A stretch of 64,000 nt of DNA from Pelagibacterales bacterium SAG-MED41 (GCA_014653545.1 JACWEJ010000004.1:1-64000), one strand, 5' to 3'; positions 28,149 to 39,137 are shown, counted from the stretch's first letter. Notes: generated by a model from the letters alone, not told the origin. Numbers and translations are program-made.

Positions 28149-28864
28149 ATATTGTAAGTAAAATATTCTTTCAAGAAATTAATTTTGCTAAAAAAATCGA
28201 AAATAAAACTTACGGGATGATCAGATTGATTATTAATATAAAAACTAATTTTAAATTTTGATTCTTTAAAAAATTTTTCGTATTCTTTCAGCGAATATTT
28301 ACTCAGACCTAAATCTTGAATTGAATTAACTTGAATTGTTTTAATTTTATTAAGGCGATTAATTATAAATTTCTCTGAAAATACTAGATGCAACCAAGGT
28401 AAATATAACTTAGTCCTACCATGATCACCGTTATAAAAATTATATAGTGGACCAAATCCAATATACGCTTTTCCACCTTCATTTAATAAGTTATACATTT
28501 TCTCAAGAACTTTAGGTAATTCAATAGAATGTTCAAACGTATCTTTAGAAACAATGTAGTCAAATTTTTCATCTATATTATCTAAGATTAAATTTATCTT
28601 TTTAAAACTTACTATCTTCGAATAATAAGAGTAATTTTTAATTAAATTTTCTTTCGCGAAATTCAATAAATTGTCTTCTAAATCTATGCCTAGGATTCTC
28701 CTAGGACTTAATCTTGCCATATCCAAACACAATGCGCCATGACCGCATCCAAAATCTAAAACGGACTTATTTTTAAAATCAGGTTTTTCTCGAAGTCTTC
28801 TCCAGAATTTTTCATTTTCAGAAAATCCATTGTTGAAATATTCAATATCTTTTTCTTTTAACAT
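28127..28864 (-). CDS. Class I SAM-dependent methyltransferase
   Basis: SVLDFGCGHGALCLDMARLSPRRILGIDLED. Confidence 0.88.
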   Translation of the reverse strand: MLKEKDIEYFNNGFSENEKFWRRLREKPDFKNKSVLDFGCGHGALCLDMARLSPRRILGIDLEDNLLNFAKENLIKNYSYYSKIVSFKKINLILDNIDEKFDYIVSKDTFEHSIELPKVLEKMYNLLNEGGKAYIGFGPLYNFYNGDHGRTKLYLPWLHLVFSEKFIINRLNKIKTIQVNSIQDLGLSKYSLKEYEKFFKESKFKISFYINNQSDHPVSFIFDFFSKINFLKEYFTYNIYCILEK

Positions 28865-29671
28865 CTATTTTTTCAAAATTGACATCGGATCAAGTTTTAT
28901 ATCGAACCAGTTCAATCTAATGTCAAGATGTGGTCCGGTGGCTCTTCCACTTTTTCCTAATTCGCCAACTATTTCCCCTTTTTTAACTTTTTGTCCTAAC
29001 TTAACATCAATACTTTTCATATGCATGTATAGAGTACTAATACCGTGACCATGATCAAAAATAATTGTTCCACCCGTAAAATACATATCATTTTCAGATA
29101 GTATAACTGTTCCATCCATCATAGCTTTAACCGGGGTTCCTTCTGGGGCATGAAAATCTACACCATAATGTGGTCGTCTTGGTTCACCATTTAAAATTCT
29201 TTGACTACCATAAACACCTGTAATTATATATTTGTCTATAGGATATATAAATTTCTCTTTAAAAAAATTATTTGAACTATTTAAAGATCTAGCTTTTGAA
29301 ATTAATTTATTATCTTTTTTAATACGTTCATAAACTTCAGGCGGTGGAGTTACATGTTTTTTTTCTAAGCCATCAATTCTTTGAATTTTATATACTCTTT
29401 TAAGAACTTTTTTTTGAATAATCTCCAATTTTTCATCTTTTAATATTTCAATTAATAAATCTGTCTTTCTATCTCTACCCAAACCAAATGCAAAATAACC
29501 ATCATCAGTGACTTTTACATTTTTGTTATCAATTTTTACTTTTGAATTTGGCTCCGTTTTACCAAGAATAAATGCACCTTGCTCAAATTTTCCTTCAAAA
29601 TTAACAGCTAATAAATAGTTAGTTAATATTAAGTTAAAAATAATAATTTTAAAAATTAATTTCACGGTCAA
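28865..29671 (-). CDS. M23 family metallopeptidase
   Basis: GVDFHAPEGTPVKAMMDGTVI..GTIIFDHGHGISTLYMHM..GELGKSGRATGPHLDIRL. Confidence 0.9.
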   Translation of the reverse strand: MTVKLIFKIIIFNLILTNYLLAVNFEGKFEQGAFILGKTEPNSKVKIDNKNVKVTDDGYFAFGLGRDRKTDLLIEILKDEKLEIIQKKVLKRVYKIQRIDGLEKKHVTPPPEVYERIKKDNKLISKARSLNSSNNFFKEKFIYPIDKYIITGVYGSQRILNGEPRRPHYGVDFHAPEGTPVKAMMDGTVILSENDMYFTGGTIIFDHGHGISTLYMHMKSIDVKLGQKVKKGEIVGELGKSGRATGPHLDIRLNWFDIKLDPMSILKK

Positions 29672-30635
29672 TCAATTCAAAGACTTTTTTATGTCCTTTA
29701 TTTGATAAATGCATTGGATCAAATTTATAAAAAAGTTTTTTAGGTTTTTTAACATTACAAAATTCTTGGAAAAAATCAAAATAATTTATTCGTAAATTTT
29801 TTAATTGATCTTTTATTTTTAATTGGGGAAAAGGAGATTTATTAGTTTTACAATTTCTCGTTTGAAATTCATAAGGTAAAATTATGACATATAATTTTGC
29901 ATTATTTTTTTCAGAAAATTTATTAAGATTTGTCAAATACGAAGATAGGTGGTTCACTTTATTCTCTTTGTAAAATAGGTCAATATTTGAATACCATCTC
30001 TTAGAAGGATCCGTTAAAACACCTTTTAAAAACATAAAAGTATAAGACTTGTTTCGGAGATAAAAATTTAAATTTCTTAAATATTTATTGCTAATAATTT
30101 TTTGAACCATTCCTAATTTTTGCTCCAGCTTTTTTTCATTTCTTTTATGCCAAGGAATAATTGTATTTGAATTCAAAACGTCATTAAGAGTGAAAAAGTA
30201 TAATACATTTTTTATATTTTTATAATTTAAAATTTTTTTTAAATTTTCCTCATAATGAAGAAGGTCATAGCCAGGTACAGAGGTATTAAGAAATTCATAT
30301 TTTTTATATTTTTTACGCATCAACCCTACAAAAGTATTTTCTTCATCAACACCATTTCCAAAAGCAACACTGTCTCCAATGACTAAAATATTTTTTTTAT
30401 CAATTGACTTTTGATAATTTTTTGGAACTCTATTACCATCTTGATCAATAAAAACTTTTCTAGAAAAAACATAGCCAGAAGTATTTGGTTTTAACTTATG
30501 AATTTCTGTTTCATAATTAAGAATTTTAGAGTCAATCCCCATTAGTTGTGAAAGTTTTAGGGTTTTTATTGAAATTTCACTTATAAATATTAGACAAATT
30601 AAAATTATTAAATTAAATAGTAAAATTTTCTTCAT
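29649..30635 (-). CDS. SGNH/GDSL hydrolase-like protein
   Basis: ILVIGDSVAFGNGVDEENTF; FDPMHLSNKGHKKVFELI. Confidence 0.75.
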   Translation of the reverse strand: MKKILLFNLIILICLIFISEISIKTLKLSQLMGIDSKILNYETEIHKLKPNTSGYVFSRKVFIDQDGNRVPKNYQKSIDKKNILVIGDSVAFGNGVDEENTFVGLMRKKYKKYEFLNTSVPGYDLLHYEENLKKILNYKNIKNVLYFFTLNDVLNSNTIIPWHKRNEKKLEQKLGMVQKIISNKYLRNLNFYLRNKSYTFMFLKGVLTDPSKRWYSNIDLFYKENKVNHLSSYLTNLNKFSEKNNAKLYVIILPYEFQTRNCKTNKSPFPQLKIKDQLKNLRINYFDFFQEFCNVKKPKKLFYKFDPMHLSNKGHKKVFELIDREINF

Positions 30636-30639
30636 TTAC

Positions 30640-31404
30640 TCATTGCGCTGTCCACCCACCATCAACCATAATTGATGATCCAGTGATCATCGATGAGCTA
30701 TCAGAAGCTAAAAAGGCTACAGATGTAGCTACATCGCTTTGTTCAGCAACTCTGCCCAATGGAATATTTCTTATCATTTCTCTCATAAATTTTTTATTTT
30801 TGAAAAATCTTTTCACCATAGGCGTAAGCACAAAAGTCGGACAAACAGAATTAACTCTGATATTGCTTTTTGCTAAATCGATCGCCATACCCTTTGTAAG
30901 ACCTTCAATTCCAAATTTGGTCATATTGTAAACGCTTCTTATTGGTCCGCCAACCTTTCCCATTTGAGAAGACATATTTATAATTGAACCACCAATTTTC
31001 TTTCTATTTTTACTCTCTAACATTTTTTTTGCACATATTTGAGCAACATTAAAACAAGCTTTTAAATTAAGATTTACAAGATAATCCATATCCTCTTTCT
31101 TAACTTTTATAAAATGTTCTGGACGATTACTGCCAGCATTATTCACTAAAATATCTAGTTTAGGAATTTCTTTCATAATCGTTTTGAATTTTTCATCATC
31201 TGTTACGTCACAAATAAAAGATAAACTAGTACCTTTTGTTTTTTTAATCTTTTTCGATACTTCTTTTAGATCATTTGGAGTTCTACTTATTAGTATTACC
31301 TTAGCACCGGCTTGGGCTAGAGCTATTGCACAAGCTCTTCCTATACCTTTGCCAGCACCCGTTACTAAAGCGACTTTATTTTTAAGAATAATTTGTTTTA
31401 ACAT
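30640..31404 (-). CDS. SDR family oxidoreductase
   Basis: VALVTGAGKGIGRACAIALAQAGAKVI, SxxY-N-x-x-K catalytic (SVYNMTKFGIEGL); start set at internal Met (MLKQIILKNK). Confidence 0.88.
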   Translation of the reverse strand: MLKQIILKNKVALVTGAGKGIGRACAIALAQAGAKVILISRTPNDLKEVSKKIKKTKGTSLSFICDVTDDEKFKTIMKEIPKLDILVNNAGSNRPEHFIKVKKEDMDYLVNLNLKACFNVAQICAKKMLESKNRKKIGGSIINMSSQMGKVGGPIRSVYNMTKFGIEGLTKGMAIDLAKSNIRVNSVCPTFVLTPMVKRFFKNKKFMREMIRNIPLGRVAEQSDVATSVAFLASDSSSMITGSSIMVDGGWTAQ

Positions 31405-31994
31405 TAAATTAATATTTTTATATCTGTGTAAATTAAATCTACGGCTACAAATAATATAGCTAATAAACCTATCCAAGCAATCCATTTATATTTTTTAATC
31501 CAACCCGAAATTAGGTTAGCTGCTACTGCCATTAAAATAATCGATAATATCAATCCAAAAATTAATAAATGATAGTGATGTCCCGCAGCTCCGGCTACCC
31601 CAAGAACATTATCTAAGCTCATAGTAAAATCTGCAAGAAGTACAGTCCAAATTGCTTTAAGTAAACTTGAGTTATCAACTTTGATATTTTCTTCTTTTGA
31701 AGATCCTTTAATTACATCGATATAAAGTTTGTAAACAATATATAAAAGCAATATTCCTCCAATTAATCTTAAACCAGTTATTTGAAGCAAATAAGCAGTT
31801 AGTAAAGTTAAAATTATTCTTAAGATTACTGCACCGCTTATACCCCAAAAAATAACCTTTTTTCTTTGATCTGGTGGAAATTTTGAAGCAACCATTCCAA
31901 TTATTATTGCGTTATCACCTGCTAAGACAAGATCGATAAATATAATTTGAGTTAAGATTGTAATTTGCTCTGGAGTTAGTAGCTCAGCTAACAT
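31404..31994 (-). CDS. TerC family membrane protein
   Basis: FIDLVLAGDNAIIIGMVASKFP and TMSLDNVLGVAGAAG motifs. Confidence 0.9.
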   Translation of the reverse strand: MLAELLTPEQITILTQIIFIDLVLAGDNAIIIGMVASKFPPDQRKKVIFWGISGAVILRIILTLLTAYLLQITGLRLIGGILLLYIVYKLYIDVIKGSSKEENIKVDNSSLLKAIWTVLLADFTMSLDNVLGVAGAAGHHYHLLIFGLILSIILMAVAANLISGWIKKYKWIAWIGLLAILFVAVDLIYTDIKILI

Positions 31995-31996
31995 GA

Positions 31997-33604
31997 TTAT
32001 TTATTCAATATCATGTCAGAAGCTTTTTCCGCAATCATTATTGTTGGAGCGTTAGTGTTACCAGAAGTTATATTTGGCATTATAGATGCATCAACAACTC
32101 TCAAATTTTGCAGACCATGGGCTTGTAATTTATCATTAACCACTGCCTCTTCTCCTTTTCCCATTTTACAAGTTCCAACAGGGTGAAAGATAGTTTGAGC
32201 ATGATCACTTGCAGCTTTTACTAATTCTTCATCATCAGTAATATGAGTCCCAGGTCTATATTCTTCTGGTTCATATTTTTTAAAAGTTTTAGTATTCATC
32301 ATGATATTTCTTACAATTTTTAGTGCCTTTGCAGCTACATCTCTATCTTCTTGTGTAGACAAGTAATTCATTTTTATTTTTGGATTGTCTCTACTGTCTT
32401 TGCTAGCAATATTTATCTCTCCTCTACTTGTTGGTCTTACATTAGCAACTGTTGGAGTAATTCCATCAAAGTCGTGCATTTTAGATGCACCTAAAATATC
32501 AGTACTAATTGGTTGAACATGGAATTGAAGATTAGGGGTTGCTCTAGACGGATCACTTTTTACAAATCCACATACTTGACTCGCGCCCATTGTCATAGGA
32601 CCACTTTGTTTGAAAACATATTCTAAACCAATGAAAAAATTACCAATTAAACTATTTATTTTGCTATTTAATGACTTCAAATTTTTTACCTTATAAACAG
32701 GTCTAAACATCAAATGATCTTGAAGATTTTTTCCTACTCCTTTTAACTCGTGAATGGTTTCTATACCGTGACGATTTAATTTGTTGGAATCTCCTATTCC
32801 TGAAACTTGTAAGATATGAGGTGAACCAATTGATCCCGCAGATAAAATTACTTCCCTGTTTGCTTTAACTGAAACTAGTTTATCTTTTAAATAATAGTTT
32901 ACGCCAACAGCTTTTTTACCTTCAAAATTTATTTTTTGAACATGGGCTTTAGTTACTATTTTAAGGTTAGATCTATTTTTAACTGGGCTTAAATATCCTT
33001 TTGCTGCGCTACAACGCAATTTTAATAGTTTATTTCTACTTGTTGTGAATTGAAAATAACCGATACCAAAATTATCTCCTGTGTTAAAATCTTTTGTTCT
33101 TGGTATTCCAGTCTCTTCAGCAGCATTTTGAAATTCTTCTAGCATATCTAAATTTATCTTTTTATTTGATACGGTTATGGGACCTTTATCATTGTGAAAT
33201 TCATTTGGACCAAGTTCATTATTTTCAGATTTTAAAAAATAAGGAAATACATCATCCCATCCCCAGCCAGAGTTTCCCTGTTGTCTCCAATTATCATAGT
33301 CATTACTTTGCCCTCTAATCCATAAAAGACCATTTATAGATGAACTCCCTCCCAATGTTTTACCTCTAGGATATCTAATTGATCTATTGTTCATCGTCTC
33401 ATCTTTTTCAGTATGAAAACACCAATCAACTTTTGGATTATGCATTGTTTTAAAATAACCAACTGGAATATGGATCCATGGATAAGTGTCCTTGCCACCA
33501 GCCTCGATTAAAAGAACTTTATTTTTAGGATCTGCGCTTAACCTATTAGCAAGCACACATCCTGCTGAGCCAGCTCCAATTATTATAAAATCAAAATTAT
33601 CCAT
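31997..33604 (-). CDS. GMC family (choline dehydrogenase-like) FAD oxidoreductase
   Basis: [41 protein letters not shown]-terminal HPVGTCKMG...[15 protein letters not shown]. Confidence 0.9.
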   Translation of the reverse strand: MDNFDFIIIGAGSAGCVLANRLSADPKNKVLLIEAGGKDTYPWIHIPVGYFKTMHNPKVDWCFHTEKDETMNNRSIRYPRGKTLGGSSSINGLLWIRGQSNDYDNWRQQGNSGWGWDDVFPYFLKSENNELGPNEFHNDKGPITVSNKKINLDMLEEFQNAAEETGIPRTKDFNTGDNFGIGYFQFTTSRNKLLKLRCSAAKGYLSPVKNRSNLKIVTKAHVQKINFEGKKAVGVNYYLKDKLVSVKANREVILSAGSIGSPHILQVSGIGDSNKLNRHGIETIHELKGVGKNLQDHLMFRPVYKVKNLKSLNSKINSLIGNFFIGLEYVFKQSGPMTMGASQVCGFVKSDPSRATPNLQFHVQPISTDILGASKMHDFDGITPTVANVRPTSRGEINIASKDSRDNPKIKMNYLSTQEDRDVAAKALKIVRNIMMNTKTFKKYEPEEYRPGTHITDDEELVKAASDHAQTIFHPVGTCKMGKGEEAVVNDKLQAHGLQNLRVVDASIMPNITSGNTNAPTIMIAEKASDMILNK

Positions 33605-33743
33605 GTTAAGAAACTAACTTATACGTCAGAAAAGCCATTCTTGCCAATATGTCAAATACAACTTTTGGTTTAATCTTCTTAGTTTGACTCCTGCGGTCAG
33701 ATCAAGTTTAATTTTGATAATTAATAAAAAAACGGGGGAAATA

Positions 33744-34838
33744 ATGAGAAAATTATTTACTATAGTTTTAAGTTTAGTTGCATTTATCGGAATTTCGGTA
33801 TCTACAGCAAACGCTAAAACATTAAAGTGTCAAACCGTTCTTAACACCAAAGCCGATGAGGTAAAAATGTTAAAGGACTTTACTGACACAGTAACAACGC
33901 TAACTGACGGTTCATTAAAATTTGAAATTTTGCCAGCTGGTGCTGTAGTAGGAGTTAAAGAAACATTAGACGCAGTAGATAAAGGATTGATCGATTGTGG
34001 GTTCGCATGGACACACTATTGGTCAGGTGATCACCCTGCAGCTATGCTATTCGGTTCGCCAGTAGCTGGTGGTGGAGTAGGTATAGATAACTTAGCATTT
34101 TTATCTTGGTTCCAATATGGTGGCGGTAAAGAATTATACGACCAATTATGGAAAGAAATGGGAAGAGACATAAAAGGATTTATGCTTCAACCAGTAGGTC
34201 CAGAAGCTTTAGGCTGGTTTCCAAAACCAATTAAAGATATGGCTGACTTTAGAAAATATAAATTCAGAACGCCTCCAGGAATTCCTGGTCAAACATATAA
34301 AGACATCGGTATCGCATCTGTAGCAATGGGTGGAGGAGATATTCTTCCAGCATTACAATCAGGTACTATTGATGCAGCAGAATGGTGTTGTCCAAAACCA
34401 GATTTAACATTTGGTTTCCAAAAAGTATTAAAACACTATTACCTACAAGGTTTACACCAAGTAGTAGTAAATGCTGACTTTTATATTACTGGAAAAACTT
34501 ATAAAAAAATGACTGCTCACGAGAAAAAATCTCTTGAAGTAGCTGCAAATGCTTCATTAGCTAAATCTCTAAGCTACAGAATCTATGAAAATGGAAAAGC
34601 TTTAAGAGAATTAACTACTAAGCATGGAGTAAAACTTGAAGATACTCCATCAGACTATTTCGTAGAGTATATGGCAGCAGCAAAGAAAACATTGAACAAA
34701 AACGCAGCAGATAATAAATTTTTTGCTAAAGTTTATGACTCAATGAAAGAGTTTGCTGATATTGCTGTTCCTTTCTGGAGTGGTGCTCAAATGTCAAATG
34801 CTAAGCTAGGAATGGCTCACGCAGCGACACTTAAGTAA
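33744..34838 (+). CDS. dctP: TRAP transporter substrate-binding protein DctP family
   Basis: Signal peptide MRKLFTIVLSLVAFIGISVSTANA; start at ATG 33744; followed by dctQ/dctM. Confidence 0.9.
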   Translation: MRKLFTIVLSLVAFIGISVSTANAKTLKCQTVLNTKADEVKMLKDFTDTVTTLTDGSLKFEILPAGAVVGVKETLDAVDKGLIDCGFAWTHYWSGDHPAAMLFGSPVAGGGVGIDNLAFLSWFQYGGGKELYDQLWKEMGRDIKGFMLQPVGPEALGWFPKPIKDMADFRKYKFRTPPGIPGQTYKDIGIASVAMGGGDILPALQSGTIDAAEWCCPKPDLTFGFQKVLKHYYLQGLHQVVVNADFYITGKTYKKMTAHEKKSLEVAANASLAKSLSYRIYENGKALRELTTKHGVKLEDTPSDYFVEYMAAAKKTLNKNAADNKFFAKVYDSMKEFADIAVPFWSGAQMSNAKLGMAHAATLK

Positions 34839-34864
34839 TCAGTAGAAATATTTAAAGATATATT

Positions 34865-34896
34865 AGAGCGGGTTTAATCACCCGCTCTTATTTTTT
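34865..34896 (+). terminator. Intrinsic terminator between dctP and dctQ
   Basis: AGAGCGGGT-TTAATC-ACCCGCTCT then TATTTTTT. Confidence 0.85.
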
Positions 34897-34914
34897 AAGA
34901 CAAATAAAAAAATT

Positions 34915-35526
34915 ATGAACGACGAACCTTCTAAAATCGATATTTCAGATGAAACAGCCCAAAGTCGAGGAGGAGCTGGCAAAATGCCAGTGGATATGCC
35001 TGAGTGGATGGCAAACACTATTACATCAATAGATAAATTCAGTAAGAAAGTAGGCAGTGTTGTTTGTTGGATTTTAATGCCCTTAATTTTTGCAATGACT
35101 TATGAAGTTATAATGAGAAAATTGTTTTTAGCACCTACAATTTGGGCTTACGACATTAGTAGATTTTTATATGGAGCATTATTTATGTTAGGAGCAGGTT
35201 ATGCTCTTTCTAAAGGTGTTCACATCAGAGCAGATTTTTTATACAGGAATTTTAAAACTAAAAATCAAGGACTTATAGATTTTTGGTTATATATTTTATT
35301 TTATTTTCCAGGCTTACTAGTTTTTCTTTATATGACAATTGGTTATGTGGGAGAGTCAATACAAAGAGGAGAGAGGGGAATGGATACGACTTGGATGCCA
35401 TATATGTGGCCAATTAAATCGTGTTTATTAATTGGAATAATTTTCTTACTTGTTCAAGGTATTTCAGAATTATTGAAAAGTTACTGGGCTGCAAAAAAGG
35501 GAGAGTGGCCAGGAGAGACTAAATGA
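34915..35526 (+). CDS. dctQ: TRAP transporter small permease DctQ
   Basis: 4-TM DctQ profile (VIMRKLFLAPTIWAYDISRFLYGALFMLGAGYALSKGVHIRADFLY). Confidence 0.87.
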   Translation: MNDEPSKIDISDETAQSRGGAGKMPVDMPEWMANTITSIDKFSKKVGSVVCWILMPLIFAMTYEVIMRKLFLAPTIWAYDISRFLYGALFMLGAGYALSKGVHIRADFLYRNFKTKNQGLIDFWLYILFYFPGLLVFLYMTIGYVGESIQRGERGMDTTWMPYMWPIKSCLLIGIIFLLVQGISELLKSYWAAKKGEWPGETK

Positions 35527-36857
35527 TAGCTGAATTAATCGATCCAGCAACGCTGGGTTTTATTTTAGTAGGAGTAATGCTTTTTGCAATATTTATAGGT
35601 TTTCCTATTTCTTTTACATTAATATTTTTAGGTTTTGTATTTGGTTATTTAGGTTTTGGAAAATTAGTATTTTACTTAATGACCTTACAGTTTTCCATGG
35701 TAATGACGGAGCAAACACTCGCCGCCGTACCGCTCTTTGTTTTTATGGGTATCATGATGGAGCAAGCAGGACTTATGGAACGATTATTCTCTGCTTTCCA
35801 ATTAATGTTATCAAAAGTTAGAGGATCATTATATTACGCAGTGCTTTTTGTTTCAGTAATATTTGCTGCAGCAACAGGAATAGTCGGAGCTTCAGTGACT
35901 ATTTTAGGAATAATGGCCGCTAAATCAATGAATAGATCAGGATATGATGTTAGGCTTGCAGCTGGAACTATTACAGCTGGAGGAACTTTAGGTATTTTAA
36001 TTCCACCAAGCATTATGCTTGTTGTAATGGGGCCTATTATGGAAATACCTGTAATAGATTTATTTGCTGCAGCAATCTTTCCAGGAATTCTTCTAGCAAC
36101 ACTTTACGCAGCTTACACAACAATTAGATGCATGATTGATCCTAAATTAGGTCCAGTACTACCTGTAGAGATGCGAGCTACTAGCATGTCAAAAGTTTGG
36201 ATAGAATTTTTCTTAGGGTTAGTTCCACCAGCTGCATTAGTTTTTGCAGCACTTGGAAGTATATTATTTGGTTTTGCAACTCCTACAGAGGCAGCAGGTT
36301 GTGGAGCTATGGGTGCACTTCTTTTATCATTAGCTTACAAAAAATTAACTCTACCTAAATTACAAGAAGCATTAGTAAAAACTTTAGAGATTACGGCTTT
36401 AATAATGGTTTTAGTAGCAGCTTCAAATTTCTTTGGCGCAGTATTTGCCAGATTAGGAACACCAACATTATTAACTGAATTTCTTTTAGGTCTAGAAATG
36501 AACAGATATTTAATTTTAGCCATGATAATGGTGATGATTTTTTTATTAGGTTGGCCTTTAGAATGGGTCCCAATAGTAATGATAATAATCCCAATTATTT
36601 TACCATTAGTTGAAGCTTTAGAATTTAATTTAACTTGGTTTGCAATACTAGTTGCAGTCAATTTACAAACCGCCTGGCTGTCTCCTCCAGTGGCCTTATC
36701 GGCCTACTTTTTAAAAGGAGTAGTACCTGAATGGGACTTAAAAGACATTTATATCGGAATGATGCAATTTATGGTCTTGCAAGTTATTGGTTTAATATTA
36801 ATAGTAGTGTTTCCACAAATTGCTTTGTGGTTACCGACACTTTTATATGGCAATTAA
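35523..36857 (+). CDS. dctM: TRAP transporter large permease DctM
   Basis: GITAGGTLGILIPPSIMLVVMG-type DctM motif and C-terminal QTAWLSPPVALSAYFLKGVVPEW. Confidence 0.9.
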   Translation: MIAELIDPATLGFILVGVMLFAIFIGFPISFTLIFLGFVFGYLGFGKLVFYLMTLQFSMVMTEQTLAAVPLFVFMGIMMEQAGLMERLFSAFQLMLSKVRGSLYYAVLFVSVIFAAATGIVGASVTILGIMAAKSMNRSGYDVRLAAGTITAGGTLGILIPPSIMLVVMGPIMEIPVIDLFAAAIFPGILLATLYAAYTTIRCMIDPKLGPVLPVEMRATSMSKVWIEFFLGLVPPAALVFAALGSILFGFATPTEAAGCGAMGALLLSLAYKKLTLPKLQEALVKTLEITALIMVLVAASNFFGAVFARLGTPTLLTEFLLGLEMNRYLILAMIMVMIFLLGWPLEWVPIVMIIIPIILPLVEALEFNLTWFAILVAVNLQTAWLSPPVALSAYFLKGVVPEWDLKDIYIGMMQFMVLQVIGLILIVVFPQIALWLPTLLYGN

Positions 36858-38133
36858 ATATTTAAAAAAAGCACCTAAAACAGCATCTACGGATGATGCA
36901 AAAACTCGTGAAATCGTTCAAACACTTTTAAAAGATTTAGAAACATCAAAAGAAACTGGCTGTAAAGAACTAACAAAGAAATTTGATAAGTATGAAGGAG
37001 ATATAATTATCACTAAAGAAAGAATTGAGGAAATAAATAAATCTATAGATCAAAAAACTAAAGACGATGTAAAATTTGCTCACGATAGAGTAAGAAAATT
37101 TGCAGAAGCCCAATTAAAAAATTACGGTAATGATTTTGAAATAGAATTATCCAAAGGTTTATATGCGGGACAAAAACTTGTGCCAGTCAATACTGCAGGC
37201 TGTTATATCCCAGGAGGAAGATTTGCACATATTGCTTCAGCTGTTATGAGTGTTACAACAGCGAAAGTAGCTGGTGTTAAGAACATTATTGCTTGTAGCC
37301 CTCCAAAACCAAATGTTGGAGCTCATCCTACTATAATATATACCGCTAATTTATGTGGAGCAGATGTAATTATGAATTTAGGTGGTATTCCAGCTATTGC
37401 TGCAATGACTTATGGATTGTTTAAAAATGCTCCAGCTGACATGTTAGTCGGTCCTGGTAATCAATTTGTAGCGGAGGCTAAGCGAATTTTATTTGGAAGA
37501 GTAGGAATTGATTTATTTGCTGGACCAACAGAGATAGCAATAATAGCCGATGAAAATGCAGATCCTGAAATTGTTGCAGTTGACTTAGTTGGGCAAGCAG
37601 AGCATGGTTACAATTCACCAGCTTGGCTTTACACAACAAGCAAAGATTTGGCAGACAAAGTATTAAAAAGAGTTCCAGAATTAATTAAAGAACTTCCTGA
37701 ATTACCAAGAAAAAGTGCCGAAGCTGCATGGCAAGATTACGGAGAAGTTATTTTGTGTGACACTGATGAAGAAATGGTTCAGATAAGTGATGAATACGCT
37801 CCAGAACACTTAGAAGTTCAAACAAAAAATTTAGATTGGTTTCATAAAAAACTTAAAAATTACGGATCATTATTTATTGGTGAAGAAACAACTGTTGCCT
37901 ACGGCGATAAGTGTTCTGGTACAAACCATATTCTTCCAACAAAAGGTGCGGGAAAATATACTGGTGGTTTATTTGTAGGAAAATTCATTAAAACTTTAAG
38001 TTTTCAAAGAATGACAAAAGAGTCTACTAAACTTGTTGGAGCAGCAGCAGCAAGACTTTCAAGATATGAAGGGATGGAAGCACATGCAAGAACAGGTGAT
38101 GCAAGATTAAGAAAATACGGATTCTCAAATTAA
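36847..38133 (+). CDS. hpsN: HpsN-like sulfopropanediol 3-dehydrogenase (HisD family)
   Basis: HisD-family; PVNTAGCYIPGGRFAHIASAVMSVTTAKVAGVKNIIACSPPKP, LVGPGNQFVAEAKRILFGRVGIDLFAGPTEIAII; TRAP and sulfonate gene context; start at 36847. Confidence 0.75.
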   Translation: MAIKYLKKAPKTASTDDAKTREIVQTLLKDLETSKETGCKELTKKFDKYEGDIIITKERIEEINKSIDQKTKDDVKFAHDRVRKFAEAQLKNYGNDFEIELSKGLYAGQKLVPVNTAGCYIPGGRFAHIASAVMSVTTAKVAGVKNIIACSPPKPNVGAHPTIIYTANLCGADVIMNLGGIPAIAAMTYGLFKNAPADMLVGPGNQFVAEAKRILFGRVGIDLFAGPTEIAIIADENADPEIVAVDLVGQAEHGYNSPAWLYTTSKDLADKVLKRVPELIKELPELPRKSAEAAWQDYGEVILCDTDEEMVQISDEYAPEHLEVQTKNLDWFHKKLKNYGSLFIGEETTVAYGDKCSGTNHILPTKGAGKYTGGLFVGKFIKTLSFQRMTKESTKLVGAAAARLSRYEGMEAHARTGDARLRKYGFSN

Positions 38134-39137
38134 TGCATGCATTAGTTTATACTGGCACAGAAAAAATAGAATACAGAGAAGAAAAAGATCCAGTTGTTAA
38201 AGCAGGAGAAACATTAATAAAGGTACAAGCTTCAGGCATATGTGGTTCAGACATGCATGCATATCATGGGAAAGATGAAAGAAGAATTCCGCCATTGATA
38301 TTAGGTCATGAATTTAGCGGGACCAGTCTAGACGGTAAATTTAAAAATAAACAAGTTGTTGTAAATCCACTTATTAGTTGTGAAAATTGTACTTATTGTC
38401 AAAATAAAAGAGAACACCTATGTCCCGAAAGAACAATGATAGGTATGAGCACACCAATGAAAAGAGATGGCGGATTAGCAGAATTGGTATCTGTACCAGA
38501 AAAAAATATTTATGAGACTCCAAATAATATAAGCATTAAAGAGGCAGCTTTAGCAGAGCCTGCCGCAGTTGCTTTACATGCTGTTTTATTAGCAGAACAA
38601 AATTTAAAAAAACCTTTATCTGAAAGTAAGATTTTAATTCAAGGAGCAGGAGCCATAGGATTGTTATGTGGATTGGTTTTAAACAAGGAAAAAAAATCCA
38701 CAAATATAATAATGTCTGATCCTAATAAAAAAAGATTAGATGAATGTGATAAGTATTTAAAAGCAGATTTTGTATCTCCAGACAGTAAATCAATTAAAGA
38801 AAATAATTTTGATCTAATATTAGAGTCCGTTGGTCTAGAAGTTACTCGTCAACAGGCTATAAAATCAATTGCTCCTGGAGGCACTATTTTACACATTGGA
38901 TTAACACAGCCTTCTGGATCTTTTGATTTTAAGAAACTGACAATTCAAGAAGTGACTTTGGTTGGAACTTACTGTTATACAAATAAAGATTTTGAACAAA
39001 CTTTAAAAATTCTTAATGAAAAAAAACTAGGTGATTTGGGCTGGATAGAGTACCGAGATTTAAAAAAAGGGTCTGAAGCTTTTAATGAAATACATAATGG
39101 CACTTGTGTAGCTCCAAAAATCATTCTTATTCCTTAG
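38133..39137 (+). CDS. Zinc-dependent alcohol dehydrogenase (MDR); candidate DHPS dehydrogenase
   Basis: GICGSDMHAYHGKDERRIPPLILGHEFSG, structural-Zn ISCENCTYCQNKREHLC; follows hpsN-like gene directly. Confidence 0.85.
   Translation: MHALVYTGTEKIEYREEKDPVVKAGETLIKVQASGICGSDMHAYHGKDERRIPPLILGHEFSGTSLDGKFKNKQVVVNPLISCENCTYCQNKREHLCPERTMIGMSTPMKRDGGLAELVSVPEKNIYETPNNISIKEAALAEPAAVALHAVLLAEQNLKKPLSESKILIQGAGAIGLLCGLVLNKEKKSTNIIMSDPNKKRLDECDKYLKADFVSPDSKSIKENNFDLILESVGLEVTRQQAIKSIAPGGTILHIGLTQPSGSFDFKKLTIQEVTLVGTYCYTNKDFEQTLKILNEKKLGDLGWIEYRDLKKGSEAFNEIHNGTCVAPKIILIP

Noticed and set aside
36847-38133. Histidine-biosynthetic histidinol dehydrogenase
   Set aside because: Context (TRAP transporter, Zn-ADH, no his genes) and close resemblance to HpsN favour a sulfopropanediol dehydrogenase; not proven.
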